A stretch of DNA of 64,000 bases. It comes from an uncultured Bacteroides sp. GTDB taxonomy: Bacteria; Bacteroidota; Bacteroidia; Bacteroidales; Bacteroidaceae. The stretch covers positions 372,001-436,000 of the forward strand of contig CABUKU010000001.1 of assembly GCA_902492205.1 (NCBI GenBank), given 5' to 3'. This document shows, piece after piece, positions 41,844-50,341 of this stretch; the stretch's first letter is position 1, and each line of letters begins with the position of its first letter. The notes under the pieces are model-generated. The model was not told where the DNA came from. It saw nothing but the letters and a program-made list of their open reading frames with translations, and made no database searches. A program made the translations under genes and the position numbers.

Positions 41844-42590
41844 TTAGCGTTTGGTCACTAAACGGATGGTAAACCATATATGATAAAACACTGTACTCAT
41901 CCAACCGTAATGCTTTGCCATGATGCGGAAACGTTCTTTCAGCGAGGCTTTATGATTACGGGTAGTCATTCCTTCTTCCAGATAATCTACTACGGTAACG
42001 TGGGTATTGTGAAAGGTATGTGCTTTTTTCATCAGGCGGATGCACCAGTCGAAGTCGGCGGAGAAACGGTATTTCAAATCATACGGTTCCATAATGGTGT
42101 GACGGGCAAAGAATGCTTGGTGACAAACCAACATACCTTGTTTGAAGCTTTTCCAGTTCAGCCGTTCGGGAGCTTGCAGGCGGCGCATATGCAGGAAATG
42201 CCCTGCTGCGTCTACAATGGCTGTTTCGCCGTAAAGAATATCGGGAAGTTCGCTGCTGCTAATGGAGTGTACCATAAGTTGCAGAGTGTCGTCTTCGTGA
42301 AAACTGTCGCCTGCGTTGAGAAAACATAAATAATCCCCGGTAGCCATGCCGATGCCTTTGTTCATGGCATCGTATAATCCCTTGTCGGGTTCGCTCACTA
42401 CTTTTGTTATGTGGCTTTTGTAGCGTTCCACAATCTCCATTGTTCCATCCGTTGAGGCTCCGTCTACTATGATGTATTCAATGTTTTTGTAGGTCTGCGT
42501 CACTACGCTTTGTATCGTGTCTTCCAATACTTTCTCGGCATTGTAAGTCACGGTGATGATGGAAAAACGGGGATTCGGTTTGTTATGCAT
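41844..42590 (-). CDS. Family 2 glycosyltransferase
   Basis: The 248-residue cytoplasmic or membrane-peripheral enzyme has the GT-A fold of GT2: FSIITVTYNAEKVLEDTIQS at the start, IIVDGASTDGTMEIV and the NAGDS motif in place of DxD (FLNAGDSFHEDD), followed by a basic C-terminus (TIRLVTKR). This type (WcaA/PGL-like with NAGD) adds a sugar during surface-glycan assembly. It overlaps the upstream GT4 gene by 8 bp and is the last gene of the glycan operon. Confidence 0.9.
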   Translation of the reverse strand: MHNKPNPRFSIITVTYNAEKVLEDTIQSVVTQTYKNIEYIIVDGASTDGTMEIVERYKSHITKVVSEPDKGLYDAMNKGIGMATGDYLCFLNAGDSFHEDDTLQLMVHSISSSELPDILYGETAIVDAAGHFLHMRRLQAPERLNWKSFKQGMLVCHQAFFARHTIMEPYDLKYRFSADFDWCIRLMKKAHTFHNTHVTVVDYLEEGMTTRNHKASLKERFRIMAKHYGWMSTVFYHIWFTIRLVTKR

Positions 42591-43851
42591 AGTCGCCTGT
42601 TACCTTGTTGTATATATCAATGTATTTCTTTGCAATGATTTCTTCCGAATAGTTGGAGATTACTTTGCGGCAAGCTTCTTCGGATAGGTTGCGGTATTCT
42701 TCTTCGTCGGATAAAGCCCAGTGGATGCCGTTGGCAAAGTCTTGTGCCGACTTGTATTGTGCTACATAACCATTGTGAAGGTGGTCTATCATTTGCGGAA
42801 TGCCTCCCGTATTGAATCCGATACAGGGAACGCCACATGCCATTGCTTCCATGATGGTGTTCGGCAAGTTGTCTTCCAACGAAGGAATGGTGAAGAGGTC
42901 TACTGCATTATAAACGTCCACCATTTTCTTTTCCTCACGGATATAGTTCAGAGCATAGACCGGGAAAGGCAGCATGGCGGCAAGCTGCGAACTTTGGCTG
43001 CCGAATACTACAATGCCGAGTTGTTCTTTCAGTTCGGGATGTTTTTCTGCAAGTATCTTGCAGGCTTCTATCATATAGTCTATTCCCTTTCGCTTATCGG
43101 TTATCTTCACAGAACCAAAGAGAAGCAGCTTTTTGTCTTGGGGAAGTTCCAAAAGGGTGCGCGCTTCCTGTTTGCTGTGTGGTCTGAACAGGTTTGTATT
43201 GATAGCGTTGGGGATGTTGGTGACGGTTTGTTCTGCAAGCAAAGCGCTTTTCTTCGCCATTCCTTCCAGCCACTTGCTGCACGCAATGAAAGTAATGGGT
43301 GCTTCTTTGTATAGTTTCTGCTTTTTGCGGAACGTGCGGCAGGAAATATCTTTTTTGCTTCCGCTTTTCCATAGGAACGGGCAGTTGCGGCATTCTGTCC
43401 GGTAATTGGTACATTCGCCTGCGTAATGGCATATTCCGGTAGCAGGCCACATGTCGTGCATGGTCCACACCACGGGTTTGCCGGAAGCAAGTATTTTGCG
43501 GATTTGTTTCAGTGAGAGCATTCCTTGGTTAATCCAATGCAGGTGGATAACGTCTGCTTGTTGGAATTCGGGTAATGAAGTTATGTCTGTCCCGGTGTTG
43601 GCGATGTCTACTGCAAAGAGATGATTCTTCTTGAAGTGGTTGGCTTTCCAGATAACGAGTCTTTCCCACACAAATTTCCAGATATGCTTCCACGAACGTT
43701 TAAGTTCTACCACACTTATTTCGTCGGTTTGCTTGTCGCGTACCAGCATTTTGGCTTTTATTCCATTGTTCTTCAAGGCTTCCATTAACCGGTTTGCGGC
43801 AACGGCTGCTCCTCCTATTCGCTCGGATGTATTAATTAACAGAACTCTCAT
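42583..43851 (-). CDS. Family 4 glycosyltransferase
   Basis: The 422-residue GT-B enzyme has an N-terminal acceptor domain starting RVLLINTSERIGGAAVAAN with WTMHDMWPATGICHY and several cysteines (CTNYRTECRNCPF), a feature of a colanic-acid-like GT4 group. The C-terminal donor domain has RKGIDYMIEACKIL and the EX7E-type motif in PSLEDNLPNTIMEAMACGVP. The nucleotide-sugar and acceptor are unknown. A -7 box in the short gap upstream may give it a private promoter. Confidence 0.92.
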   Translation of the reverse strand: MRVLLINTSERIGGAAVAANRLMEALKNNGIKAKMLVRDKQTDEISVVELKRSWKHIWKFVWERLVIWKANHFKKNHLFAVDIANTGTDITSLPEFQQADVIHLHWINQGMLSLKQIRKILASGKPVVWTMHDMWPATGICHYAGECTNYRTECRNCPFLWKSGSKKDISCRTFRKKQKLYKEAPITFIACSKWLEGMAKKSALLAEQTVTNIPNAINTNLFRPHSKQEARTLLELPQDKKLLLFGSVKITDKRKGIDYMIEACKILAEKHPELKEQLGIVVFGSQSSQLAAMLPFPVYALNYIREEKKMVDVYNAVDLFTIPSLEDNLPNTIMEAMACGVPCIGFNTGGIPQMIDHLHNGYVAQYKSAQDFANGIHWALSDEEEYRNLSEEACRKVISNYSEEIIAKKYIDIYNKVTGDYA

Positions 43852-43867
43852 TGGCTGAATGTTTCTG

Positions 43868-43875
43868 CAAAGTTA
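43868..43875 (-). promoter_or_regulatory. Possible internal -7 box in the glycan operon
   Basis: The complement reads TAACTTTG in the 41-bp gap upstream of the GT4 gene, the largest gap between genes of the cluster. No -33 match is seen. Confidence 0.4.
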
Positions 43876-43892
43876 GGCTTTTTCTTTATATT

Positions 43893-44807
43893 TTATGCCC
43901 CGAAATCGCCTTTTAGTGTGCGTTTTATTCTCCGGATAGCTTTTGCCGTGAAAGAATTGGTACGTGAATAGTACTTTTCGATGCAACGGCGCGCCGCCTC
44001 GTCTTCTTGAACAGGGTTGATTTTAATAACAGGCAGTTCGGTTAAATGCAGGTTGGAAGCATACAGACCACCACCTCCGCAGTTGGTCCCGCTACCGTCA
44101 AAGCCTTCGTTTTGAACGAGTGACCTGCCTGTATTAAGTGAAAGTATGTCTTGCAAAAACAAGCTTGCATTCCAGCGGATAGCCCATGAATTGTTCTTTC
44201 CTTCTATTTGCCGGCGGAGCATCCGCGTATATCCATACTTTCCGTTGAAGTCGAAACGGTAAGTCAGTTTGCGTTCTTCCAGTTCTTTGAGCAATGCTTT
44301 TCCATCGGGATTAAAGTATTTCCATGCTCTGTCCCAAGTTGCCCATCCCCAACTTCCTGTCCATTTCACAAGGAATGTATCGGGGAGAGTAGAATCTTGC
44401 GTAAAGTCACAAGCTTGTATATGTCCTACTTTCGGTTCGTCTTTATAAGTTTCCAAAGCATCATTCATAAACTTGAGGAAGTAAGGAGCCACAACCAAAT
44501 CATCTTCGAGTACGATTACCCGTCCGTATTTGTTTACTTGTGTGCTTACTCCGTCAATGATACTCTTTGCCAATCCCCAATTCTCTTTGCGTTCGATAAT
44601 GGTAATGCTTTCAAACCCTTCGATGGTACGGATATATTCGCGTACTTCTTTAACTGCTTCAATGCTTTCCTCGTCCTTTGCATGGTCAGAGTAAATAAAC
44701 AGATCGCTTTCGGCGGCAAGTTTGTTTTGCAACAATGAGGAAACTGCCCTTTTTACATGAACAGGGCGGTTGTAAACGAATAAAAGGATAGGGGCGCAGG
44801 TATTCAT
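43893..44807 (-). CDS. Putative glycosyltransferase, tandem paralogue 2
   Basis: The 304-residue protein has a GT-A-like start (APILLFVYNRPVHVKRAVSSL), a metal-binding VLEDDLVVAPYF (about residue 98) and the block GSWGWATWDRAWKYF (about 150). These motifs occur in the sugar-transferase/GNT-I-like family seen in Bacteroidetes glycan loci. The neighbour upstream shares the same layout, and the two overlap by an ATGA junction. It probably adds a hexose or HexNAc to a lipid-linked glycan in the cytoplasm; donor unknown. Confidence 0.82.
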   Translation of the reverse strand: MNTCAPILLFVYNRPVHVKRAVSSLLQNKLAAESDLFIYSDHAKDEESIEAVKEVREYIRTIEGFESITIIERKENWGLAKSIIDGVSTQVNKYGRVIVLEDDLVVAPYFLKFMNDALETYKDEPKVGHIQACDFTQDSTLPDTFLVKWTGSWGWATWDRAWKYFNPDGKALLKELEERKLTYRFDFNGKYGYTRMLRRQIEGKNNSWAIRWNASLFLQDILSLNTGRSLVQNEGFDGSGTNCGGGGLYASNLHLTELPVIKINPVQEDEAARRCIEKYYSRTNSFTAKAIRRIKRTLKGDFGA

Positions 44808-45775
44808 CTTGTGTATTTTGGTTTAGCTATAAAGTTTCTTCTGAACCATCTCCATGTCCACCATAGAAAATTGTTTTTTACAGTGATGGGTTTATTGATA
44901 ACAGGAAATGTAACGGTTATAGTGGGATTAAGGTTTAAATCTGCTTCGGCTATCCGTTCTATTTTTTCGGGATGCTTAAGTGGCATAATAGGGTAAACCG
45001 GTTTGGTTTGGCTTTTAATCCCTTTGAAATGGGATGAAGTATCTCCCCAACCTACATTGTTCACCATGTTTCGGTTGGGTGTAACTACTAAGGCATGCAG
45101 TTTCAGTATTAAGAGTGTGAATTGCCAGTCCCATGAATCGGCTTTCTGTTGCTTTTGCAATTTGAACTGATCTGTTTTATATTGTCTGTCATTCCAACCG
45201 AAACCTGCCCAATGCAGTGCTTCTTTCAATTCTTTATATGAGTAATTATCCAAATATAAATCAAATTCCTCCCATACTCTTCTCCATGTCGCCCATCCCC
45301 AGCCGGAGAAATTGCAACGGAAGAAGTAAGAAGCTTCATTCCGCACAATGCCTTGTTTATAGTAGCCGTTTATAGCTGCTATTTGAGGATTGTCTTTATA
45401 CCTTTCTAACAGTTCGGCACAATAAGGAAAGAAATCGGGGTGAGGGATGATGTCATCTTCTAAAATAATGCCATATTCCACTTCATTGAAGAACCAAGTA
45501 ATAGCTTCTGCTACATTTCGTGCACAACCAATATTGTCTTTTCTAAAGCATGTTTTCAGGTTGCATTCCCAGTCTATCTGTTTGATGATTTCTCGTGTTT
45601 CGGCACATTTCTCTTTGTCATCCGGACGATTGCTGCGGGGACCGTCTGCTGCCACAAACAATGTCTTAGGCTTCTGTTTCCTTATTTCGTTGAAAGTTTG
45701 CCTACTGGTGTCAGGACGGTTGAAGATAATGAATAGGATGGGAACATTGAAATGTATGTTTTTTGGTGCATCCAT
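44804..45775 (-). CDS. Putative glycosyltransferase, tandem paralogue 1
   Basis: The 323-residue protein has VPILFIIFNRPDTSRQTFNEI at the start, ILEDDIIPHPDFF (about residue 108) and FSGWGWATWRRVWEEF (about 162), the same motif set and spacing as the following gene. The C-terminus is basic (WTWRWFRRNFIAKPKYTR), suggesting membrane association. It starts 4 bp after the WbsX-like gene. The pair suggests gene duplication followed by divergence to add two different residues. Confidence 0.82.
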   Translation of the reverse strand: MDAPKNIHFNVPILFIIFNRPDTSRQTFNEIRKQKPKTLFVAADGPRSNRPDDKEKCAETREIIKQIDWECNLKTCFRKDNIGCARNVAEAITWFFNEVEYGIILEDDIIPHPDFFPYCAELLERYKDNPQIAAINGYYKQGIVRNEASYFFRCNFSGWGWATWRRVWEEFDLYLDNYSYKELKEALHWAGFGWNDRQYKTDQFKLQKQQKADSWDWQFTLLILKLHALVVTPNRNMVNNVGWGDTSSHFKGIKSQTKPVYPIMPLKHPEKIERIAEADLNLNPTITVTFPVINKPITVKNNFLWWTWRWFRRNFIAKPKYTR

Positions 45776-45779
45776 GTGT

Positions 45780-46877
45780 CTATTTGTTTGGAGATAATTT
45801 ATTTATTGCATCTTTCAAGGCTTTCAGATAAGACATTCCGAACTTGAGATCGGGTTCGATGTAGTTACCTTCCGCCCATTCATTCCATGATTTCAGAAAT
45901 ACGATCCGCTTTTCTTCCGGTTTGTCTTTTACGTGTTCGAAAGCTGTCTTAGCGTGCTTGCCGAATTTTTCCGGAGTGGAATTAACCAAAATGTGTGCAC
46001 TTCTGCCCGAACGTGGAGAGTGATCCCAATTAGGAATGATTGTAGGGTAACAATCTTCCCTGCGGTCTTCTTCACCCGAGAAGTATTTAGCGGCTTTAGC
46101 ATAGTCCACTACTCGTCCCTTATTAAAGAATATTTTCATAAACTTTAAGTAGATACGGTCGAAAATGGAATAGTCATGTTTGAAGAAGTGAAACAGACGC
46201 ACCATGTTTACAGCATCAAATCCCATTTTCTTCATAGGTTCTATATCTTCTATATTGGCCGTATGTCCGATGAAGTGTATTCCTTTCAAACCATTCTCTT
46301 GCGCTAATTTCTGCCAAAGCCGGATGAAATGAGCAGTGTCCGGCAATTCAAATGCCGAATAAACAAGAAAGATAGGTTTGTCATCCACACGGATATACCG
46401 ATGGTCTTTGAATGCGGGAAGTACGGAGTTAAAGTGTTGAATGTAGTCTTCGTCACCCGGATAGAGTTGTTCCATCAACATCTTGTTGCCACCATCTTTG
46501 CTGAACTGCTTGTCTTCCCAACTGTGGTTAGCCCAACCGAGACAGAAAGGAAAATCAGGTTCGCCGCTTTTCAGTACTTCATTGAACGGGCGTTGCAATA
46601 ACTCCCGTCCGTTGCCAAACCAGTAATGCCAATAACAGAATCCCTCTACGCCATGTTCTTTTGCCATTTCGGCTTGTGCCGTGCGAGTTTCGGGAACTCT
46701 TAAATCATAGTAGCCTAAGTCTGCCGGAACTTTCGGTTGATAATGTCCGTGAAAGAGAGGTTTGGCTTTACCTACATTTGTCCATTCGGTAAATCCTTTT
46801 CCCCACCATTTATCGTTTTCGGGTGTGGGATGGAATTGGGGAAGATAAAATGCTATGACGCGTACTTTATTATTCAT
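45780..46877 (-). CDS. WbsX-like glycan protein (GH99-like fold)
   Basis: Starting at the ATG at 46877 the product has 365 residues and opens with VIAFYLPQFHPTPENDKWWG, GFTEWTNVGKAKPLF and HYQPKVPADLGYYD, the distinctive WbsX/glycosyltransferase-99-like signature. Later motifs are FCYWHYWFGNGRELL and FLKSWNEWAEGNYIEPD. These proteins are found in O-antigen and capsule loci; the fold is that of GH99 endo-mannosidases, and whether it hydrolyses or transfers is unsettled. The chosen start overlaps the acetyltransferase gene by 8 bp; a start 10 codons upstream is possible. Confidence 0.88.
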   Translation of the reverse strand: MNNKVRVIAFYLPQFHPTPENDKWWGKGFTEWTNVGKAKPLFHGHYQPKVPADLGYYDLRVPETRTAQAEMAKEHGVEGFCYWHYWFGNGRELLQRPFNEVLKSGEPDFPFCLGWANHSWEDKQFSKDGGNKMLMEQLYPGDEDYIQHFNSVLPAFKDHRYIRVDDKPIFLVYSAFELPDTAHFIRLWQKLAQENGLKGIHFIGHTANIEDIEPMKKMGFDAVNMVRLFHFFKHDYSIFDRIYLKFMKIFFNKGRVVDYAKAAKYFSGEEDRREDCYPTIIPNWDHSPRSGRSAHILVNSTPEKFGKHAKTAFEHVKDKPEEKRIVFLKSWNEWAEGNYIEPDLKFGMSYLKALKDAINKLSPNK

Positions 46878-47541
46878 GCTGATTATTCTCATTGAGTGAA
46901 CCGACAATCTTATCCAAATCTTTCGGCTCAGTTATCTTTTCATACAGCAAAGGTAAACTTTCTTTCAATACCCTATCGGGAATCTCTATTAAATTTATTG
47001 GTAATAGCTTCTCTATGACTTCCTTTGTAAACCTGTATTTAATGACTTTGGCAGGGTTGCCTCCTACTATTGCATAGGGCGGAACGTCTTTTGCTACCAC
47101 GGCTCCTGCTGCTACGATAGCTCCTTTCCCTAAAGTTACTCCTGATAAAATAATGGCATTTATGCCAATCCAAACTTCATCCTCCACTACAATACTGCCA
47201 TGACTGCATGAATCTTGTTCTGCATGTTTCCCTGTGAAGAATGATTTTAAAGGAAAAGAAGTCAGGGTTTGTATCTGGTGGTTTCCTCCTAAGATGAACT
47301 TCACATCCGGAGCAATGGAAACATAATTTCCTATTGTCAGCTTCTCATTCTTGGGATAGTAACTGTATATGTTCAGCATTCCATATGAACGGCTTCCGAC
47401 AGTTACAATATTTACGGGGAAAATGAAAGAAGCAAATGTTTGATTGTGCTTGTTCCTTTTTCGCCAATTCCGCTGAAACGTAGAAAGTTCCATGTTTCTC
47501 AGAATCGTTCTTATAACAGGAATTCTTTTAAGTAACTGCAT
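46870..47541 (-). CDS. Left-handed beta-helix acyltransferase (CatB-like)
   Basis: The 223-residue protein has the hexapeptide-repeat pattern in its middle (LTIGNYVSIAPDVKFILGG, VEDEVWIGINAIILSGVTLG, KGAIVAAGAVVAKDVPPYAI) and the end motif VGGNPAKVIKYRF. This is the xenobiotic-acyltransferase type used for O-acetylating sugars in surface glycans. It likely modifies the glycan made by the neighbouring transferases. It lies 6 bp after the GT8 gene. Confidence 0.9.
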   Translation of the reverse strand: MQLLKRIPVIRTILRNMELSTFQRNWRKRNKHNQTFASFIFPVNIVTVGSRSYGMLNIYSYYPKNEKLTIGNYVSIAPDVKFILGGNHQIQTLTSFPLKSFFTGKHAEQDSCSHGSIVVEDEVWIGINAIILSGVTLGKGAIVAAGAVVAKDVPPYAIVGGNPAKVIKYRFTKEVIEKLLPINLIEIPDRVLKESLPLLYEKITEPKDLDKIVGSLNENNQHE

Positions 47542-47547
47542 ATATGG

Positions 47548-48525
47548 TTATTTAATTATACGTTTCTTCACTTTGCCTATGAATCTTTTCAAATTGTATC
47601 GTTTCAGTCTGTGGATAAAGAAATGAGGCTGCATCTTTAAGTATTCGTAGAAGAAGCCGGATTCTGTGAGATAGTTCATCCATAGATTCCACTTAGGAAT
47701 AAAGATACTGTTCCAAGGCTTATTTTGACCTACATAGTGCACTTGAACTACTTCATTCAGGGCTGTTTCAAACTCCTGCCGGGCAATCTGCCGGTTCTCC
47801 CTGAACTCCTCAACATCGGAATTGAACTCTATTTGTGAAGCATCGAGAGTATAAAAGAACATACACACCACATATTTGTATGGCAGGTATTTAATGTGGG
47901 GAAAACAACATAAGTCTATGCAGTCTTGTTCGGGAAGATAAAGCCGTGAAAGATTAGTTTTATAAAACTCGGTCATCTTCTCCTGTATGCGGTTTTCCCG
48001 GATATGCTTTAAGTTTATCAGTAAATATCCTCCGGATATGCCTTGCTTGATTATTTCTATTTCTTCTTTATTAAAGTTTACGGAGTATTTGGGTATACTT
48101 TGATTCTTTAAAATAGGCCGTACTCCTGCATAATAAAAGAACTCATCTTCATAAAGGAAATAAGATTCTGATATATCTCCTGTGAAAACAACATCGACGT
48201 CCGAACAGATGATGCGGTCATATTGTGGAAATATGTCGGCGGCTATGAGTTTATTGAATATCTCTTTCGAGAAATAAGATTTGTTTTTCAAACAGTTCCA
48301 ACCGGAATCATAGGAAGAAACATCGATGAACTCCAAAGAAGCATTTTTAAACTCCCGCACCACTTTTATGAGTTTGCTTTGTGCTTTGGGCTTAATGTCG
48401 GAATGTAATACATAAAGCTTGTAACAATAGTCGGGGCAAGCGTTCTTCAATAATGAATAAATAGCTACGGCGGCAGCTACCACATAATTCTTGTCGAAGG
48501 TGAAATAAACAGGTATTGTTTTCAT
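47548..48525 (-). CDS. Family 8 glycosyltransferase
   Basis: With the start at 48525 the product has 325 residues, begins TIPVYFTFDKNYVVAAAVAI and has the retaining GT8 features: a DVDVVFTGDISE motif (DxD, near residue 105), ISGGYLLINLKHIRE and LPEQDCIDLCC. GT8 enzymes such as WaaJ/RfaJ add glucose or galactose to LPS cores. The start overlaps the flippase stop (ATGA), which favours it over the longer frame starting at 48579 within the flippase gene. Confidence 0.9.
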   Translation of the reverse strand: MKTIPVYFTFDKNYVVAAAVAIYSLLKNACPDYCYKLYVLHSDIKPKAQSKLIKVVREFKNASLEFIDVSSYDSGWNCLKNKSYFSKEIFNKLIAADIFPQYDRIICSDVDVVFTGDISESYFLYEDEFFYYAGVRPILKNQSIPKYSVNFNKEEIEIIKQGISGGYLLINLKHIRENRIQEKMTEFYKTNLSRLYLPEQDCIDLCCFPHIKYLPYKYVVCMFFYTLDASQIEFNSDVEEFRENRQIARQEFETALNEVVQVHYVGQNKPWNSIFIPKWNLWMNYLTESGFFYEYLKMQPHFFIHRLKRYNLKRFIGKVKKRIIK

Positions 48526-49958
48526 CTCTTTCTGATATAGTGAAGGCTTTCTTTGAAAGTAACCGAACCGCTTAGCCACATAATTGTGATATAGAGTGCT
48601 GCTGCTATAATGATTTTAGCAACAAATGCCATATAGATGTTTCCGATTCCCTGAGTGATATAACCGGTGGCAAGCATACTTGCTCCGGCTACCAGTGCAA
48701 AAGGAATAATATCTTTCAATGCCTGTAATAAAGTGAGATTAATCTCCCGCCACACAAAATACTGCCACACCAGCAACCAACTGATATTGATACCCACATA
48801 AATTTTAATCATGGTAGGGATGCCGTATGGATAAGAGTAAAGCATGACTGCTATTTGAATAATGCCTAAGATAATGGTGTTCCACATGAATATGTTGGAT
48901 TTCCCTTTGCTGATAATCAGACTGGAATAAAGAGTGACAATGGAAGTAAAGGCACTTCCTATGCACAGCATTCTTAATATGTGTGCACTTGCCATCCATT
49001 TTGCAGTAATGGCAATGGTTATCAATTCCGGAGTGATGAGCGATAGACCGAAAAGGGTAGGAAAAGCAACGAATGCAGTGAACCGAAGCATCTTGCGGAA
49101 TATGCGCTTTTGACGTTCACGGTCATCGGCAACATTGGCTAAAATGGGTTGTGCCACTCCGTTAACCATGCCGGTTACTACCGAATAACCCATATAGTTC
49201 CATTTGTTTGCTTGGTTGTAGTCGCCCACTTCCTGTTCGGAATAGAACTTTCCCAATATCACCGAAAGGATGTTGTTATTGATATTGGAAAAAATGTTTG
49301 TTATAAGCAGCCGACTGCTGAAAGCAATCATTCCTTTTAATGGGCGGAAGTCTATATGTATAGTCGGCCGCCAAGGTGAGAAGTACCAATAACAACAAGT
49401 AACGGAAGTTACATAAACAATATTTTGCGTGGCAATGCCCCAGTAAGCAAAGCCGTTGAGAGCAAGTGCCACACCGACAGTCCCCGATACAACAAGGCTT
49501 ATCATCATGGATATAGCCCGTTGCCTCACCATAAGGTTGCGGAACATATAAGCACTCTGGGCGGTTCCCAAACTTGAAATGAAGAATCCGAGAAACGAAT
49601 AACGTGCCAACGGAGTTAGTTCGGGAGTATCATAAAACCGGGCAATCAACGGGGCGCAGAGTGAAAGCAGAATGTATAAGGTAAACCCCATTAATGAGCT
49701 GAACCAGAAAACTGCATTATAGTCTTTGTGCTGAACCTCTCTCCTGTTAGCAAGGGCAGCCGTGAATCCGCTTTCTTGCAGGGTGCTGGCAATCAGAGAA
49801 AAGATACTCAGCATACCCACCATACCGTAATCGGCACGGGAAAGGATACGTGCAAGGAATATTCCGAAGAACAGATTCAGCAATTGCTGTGCGCCGTTGC
49901 TCAGTCCGCCCCAGAATAATCCTTTGGCTGTTTTATCTTTCAGTGATTGCTCTGCCAT
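48522..49958 (-). CDS. Wzx-type oligosaccharide flippase
   Basis: The 478-residue inner-membrane protein has 12-14 hydrophobic segments and opens with the polysaccharide-flippase start LKDKTAKGLFWGGLSNGAQQLLNLFFGIFLARIL. It belongs to the MOP superfamily and would move an undecaprenyl-linked glycan to the periplasm. It sits 1 bp after the DUF3783 gene, which sits 1 bp after metG. No Wzy polymerase, Wzz or WecA/PglC-type priming enzyme appears in the cluster, so a single repeat unit is probably exported. Confidence 0.93.
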   Translation of the reverse strand: MAEQSLKDKTAKGLFWGGLSNGAQQLLNLFFGIFLARILSRADYGMVGMLSIFSLIASTLQESGFTAALANRREVQHKDYNAVFWFSSLMGFTLYILLSLCAPLIARFYDTPELTPLARYSFLGFFISSLGTAQSAYMFRNLMVRQRAISMMISLVVSGTVGVALALNGFAYWGIATQNIVYVTSVTCCYWYFSPWRPTIHIDFRPLKGMIAFSSRLLITNIFSNINNNILSVILGKFYSEQEVGDYNQANKWNYMGYSVVTGMVNGVAQPILANVADDRERQKRIFRKMLRFTAFVAFPTLFGLSLITPELITIAITAKWMASAHILRMLCIGSAFTSIVTLYSSLIISKGKSNIFMWNTIILGIIQIAVMLYSYPYGIPTMIKIYVGINISWLLVWQYFVWREINLTLLQALKDIIPFALVAGASMLATGYITQGIGNIYMAFVAKIIIAAALYITIMWLSGSVTFKESLHYIRKR

Positions 49959-49959
49959 A

Positions 49960-50340
49960 CTATTGTTCCCGGTTCTTCTTTATCTCTTCATGCTCCTTCA
50001 TCAACTCATCCCGTAACTGAATGGAATTCCATGTTACGTTATGCGGAGTAAGCCCGGCTTTCAGGTTGATCGGCTCAATACCTGCTTTGCGATAACGGGA
50101 AAGGAAGTCCCAAAGAGCTTCATCGTTGAAGTTTACGAAGACAAGCATCTCGTCGGTAAACGGAACTCCGGTGAATGGAGCATTTGTTTTCTCCATGCCC
50201 GCCACTCCGGCAAGCGAACCGATGGTTTCCATATACTGTTCGGGAGCGATGCTTTTAAAGCGTATCTTCTGTAAAGTGCAAAGCTGTTTTATTTGCTGAG
50301 CTTTCTTTCCCTCAAGGTTATATAATAAGATTTGCTGCAT
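49960..50340 (-). CDS. DUF3783-family protein
   Basis: The 126-residue soluble protein begins QQILLYNLEGKKAQQIKQL and contains PFTDEMLVFVNFNDEALWDFLSRYRKAGI, the DUF3783 pattern. The function is unknown. It is packed between metG and the flippase with single-base gaps, so it is made from the same transcript. The phylogenetic habit of DUF3783 lying beside metG is plausible from memory but not verified here. Confidence 0.82.
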   Translation of the reverse strand: MQQILLYNLEGKKAQQIKQLCTLQKIRFKSIAPEQYMETIGSLAGVAGMEKTNAPFTGVPFTDEMLVFVNFNDEALWDFLSRYRKAGIEPINLKAGLTPHNVTWNSIQLRDELMKEHEEIKKNREQ

Positions 50341-50341
50341 A

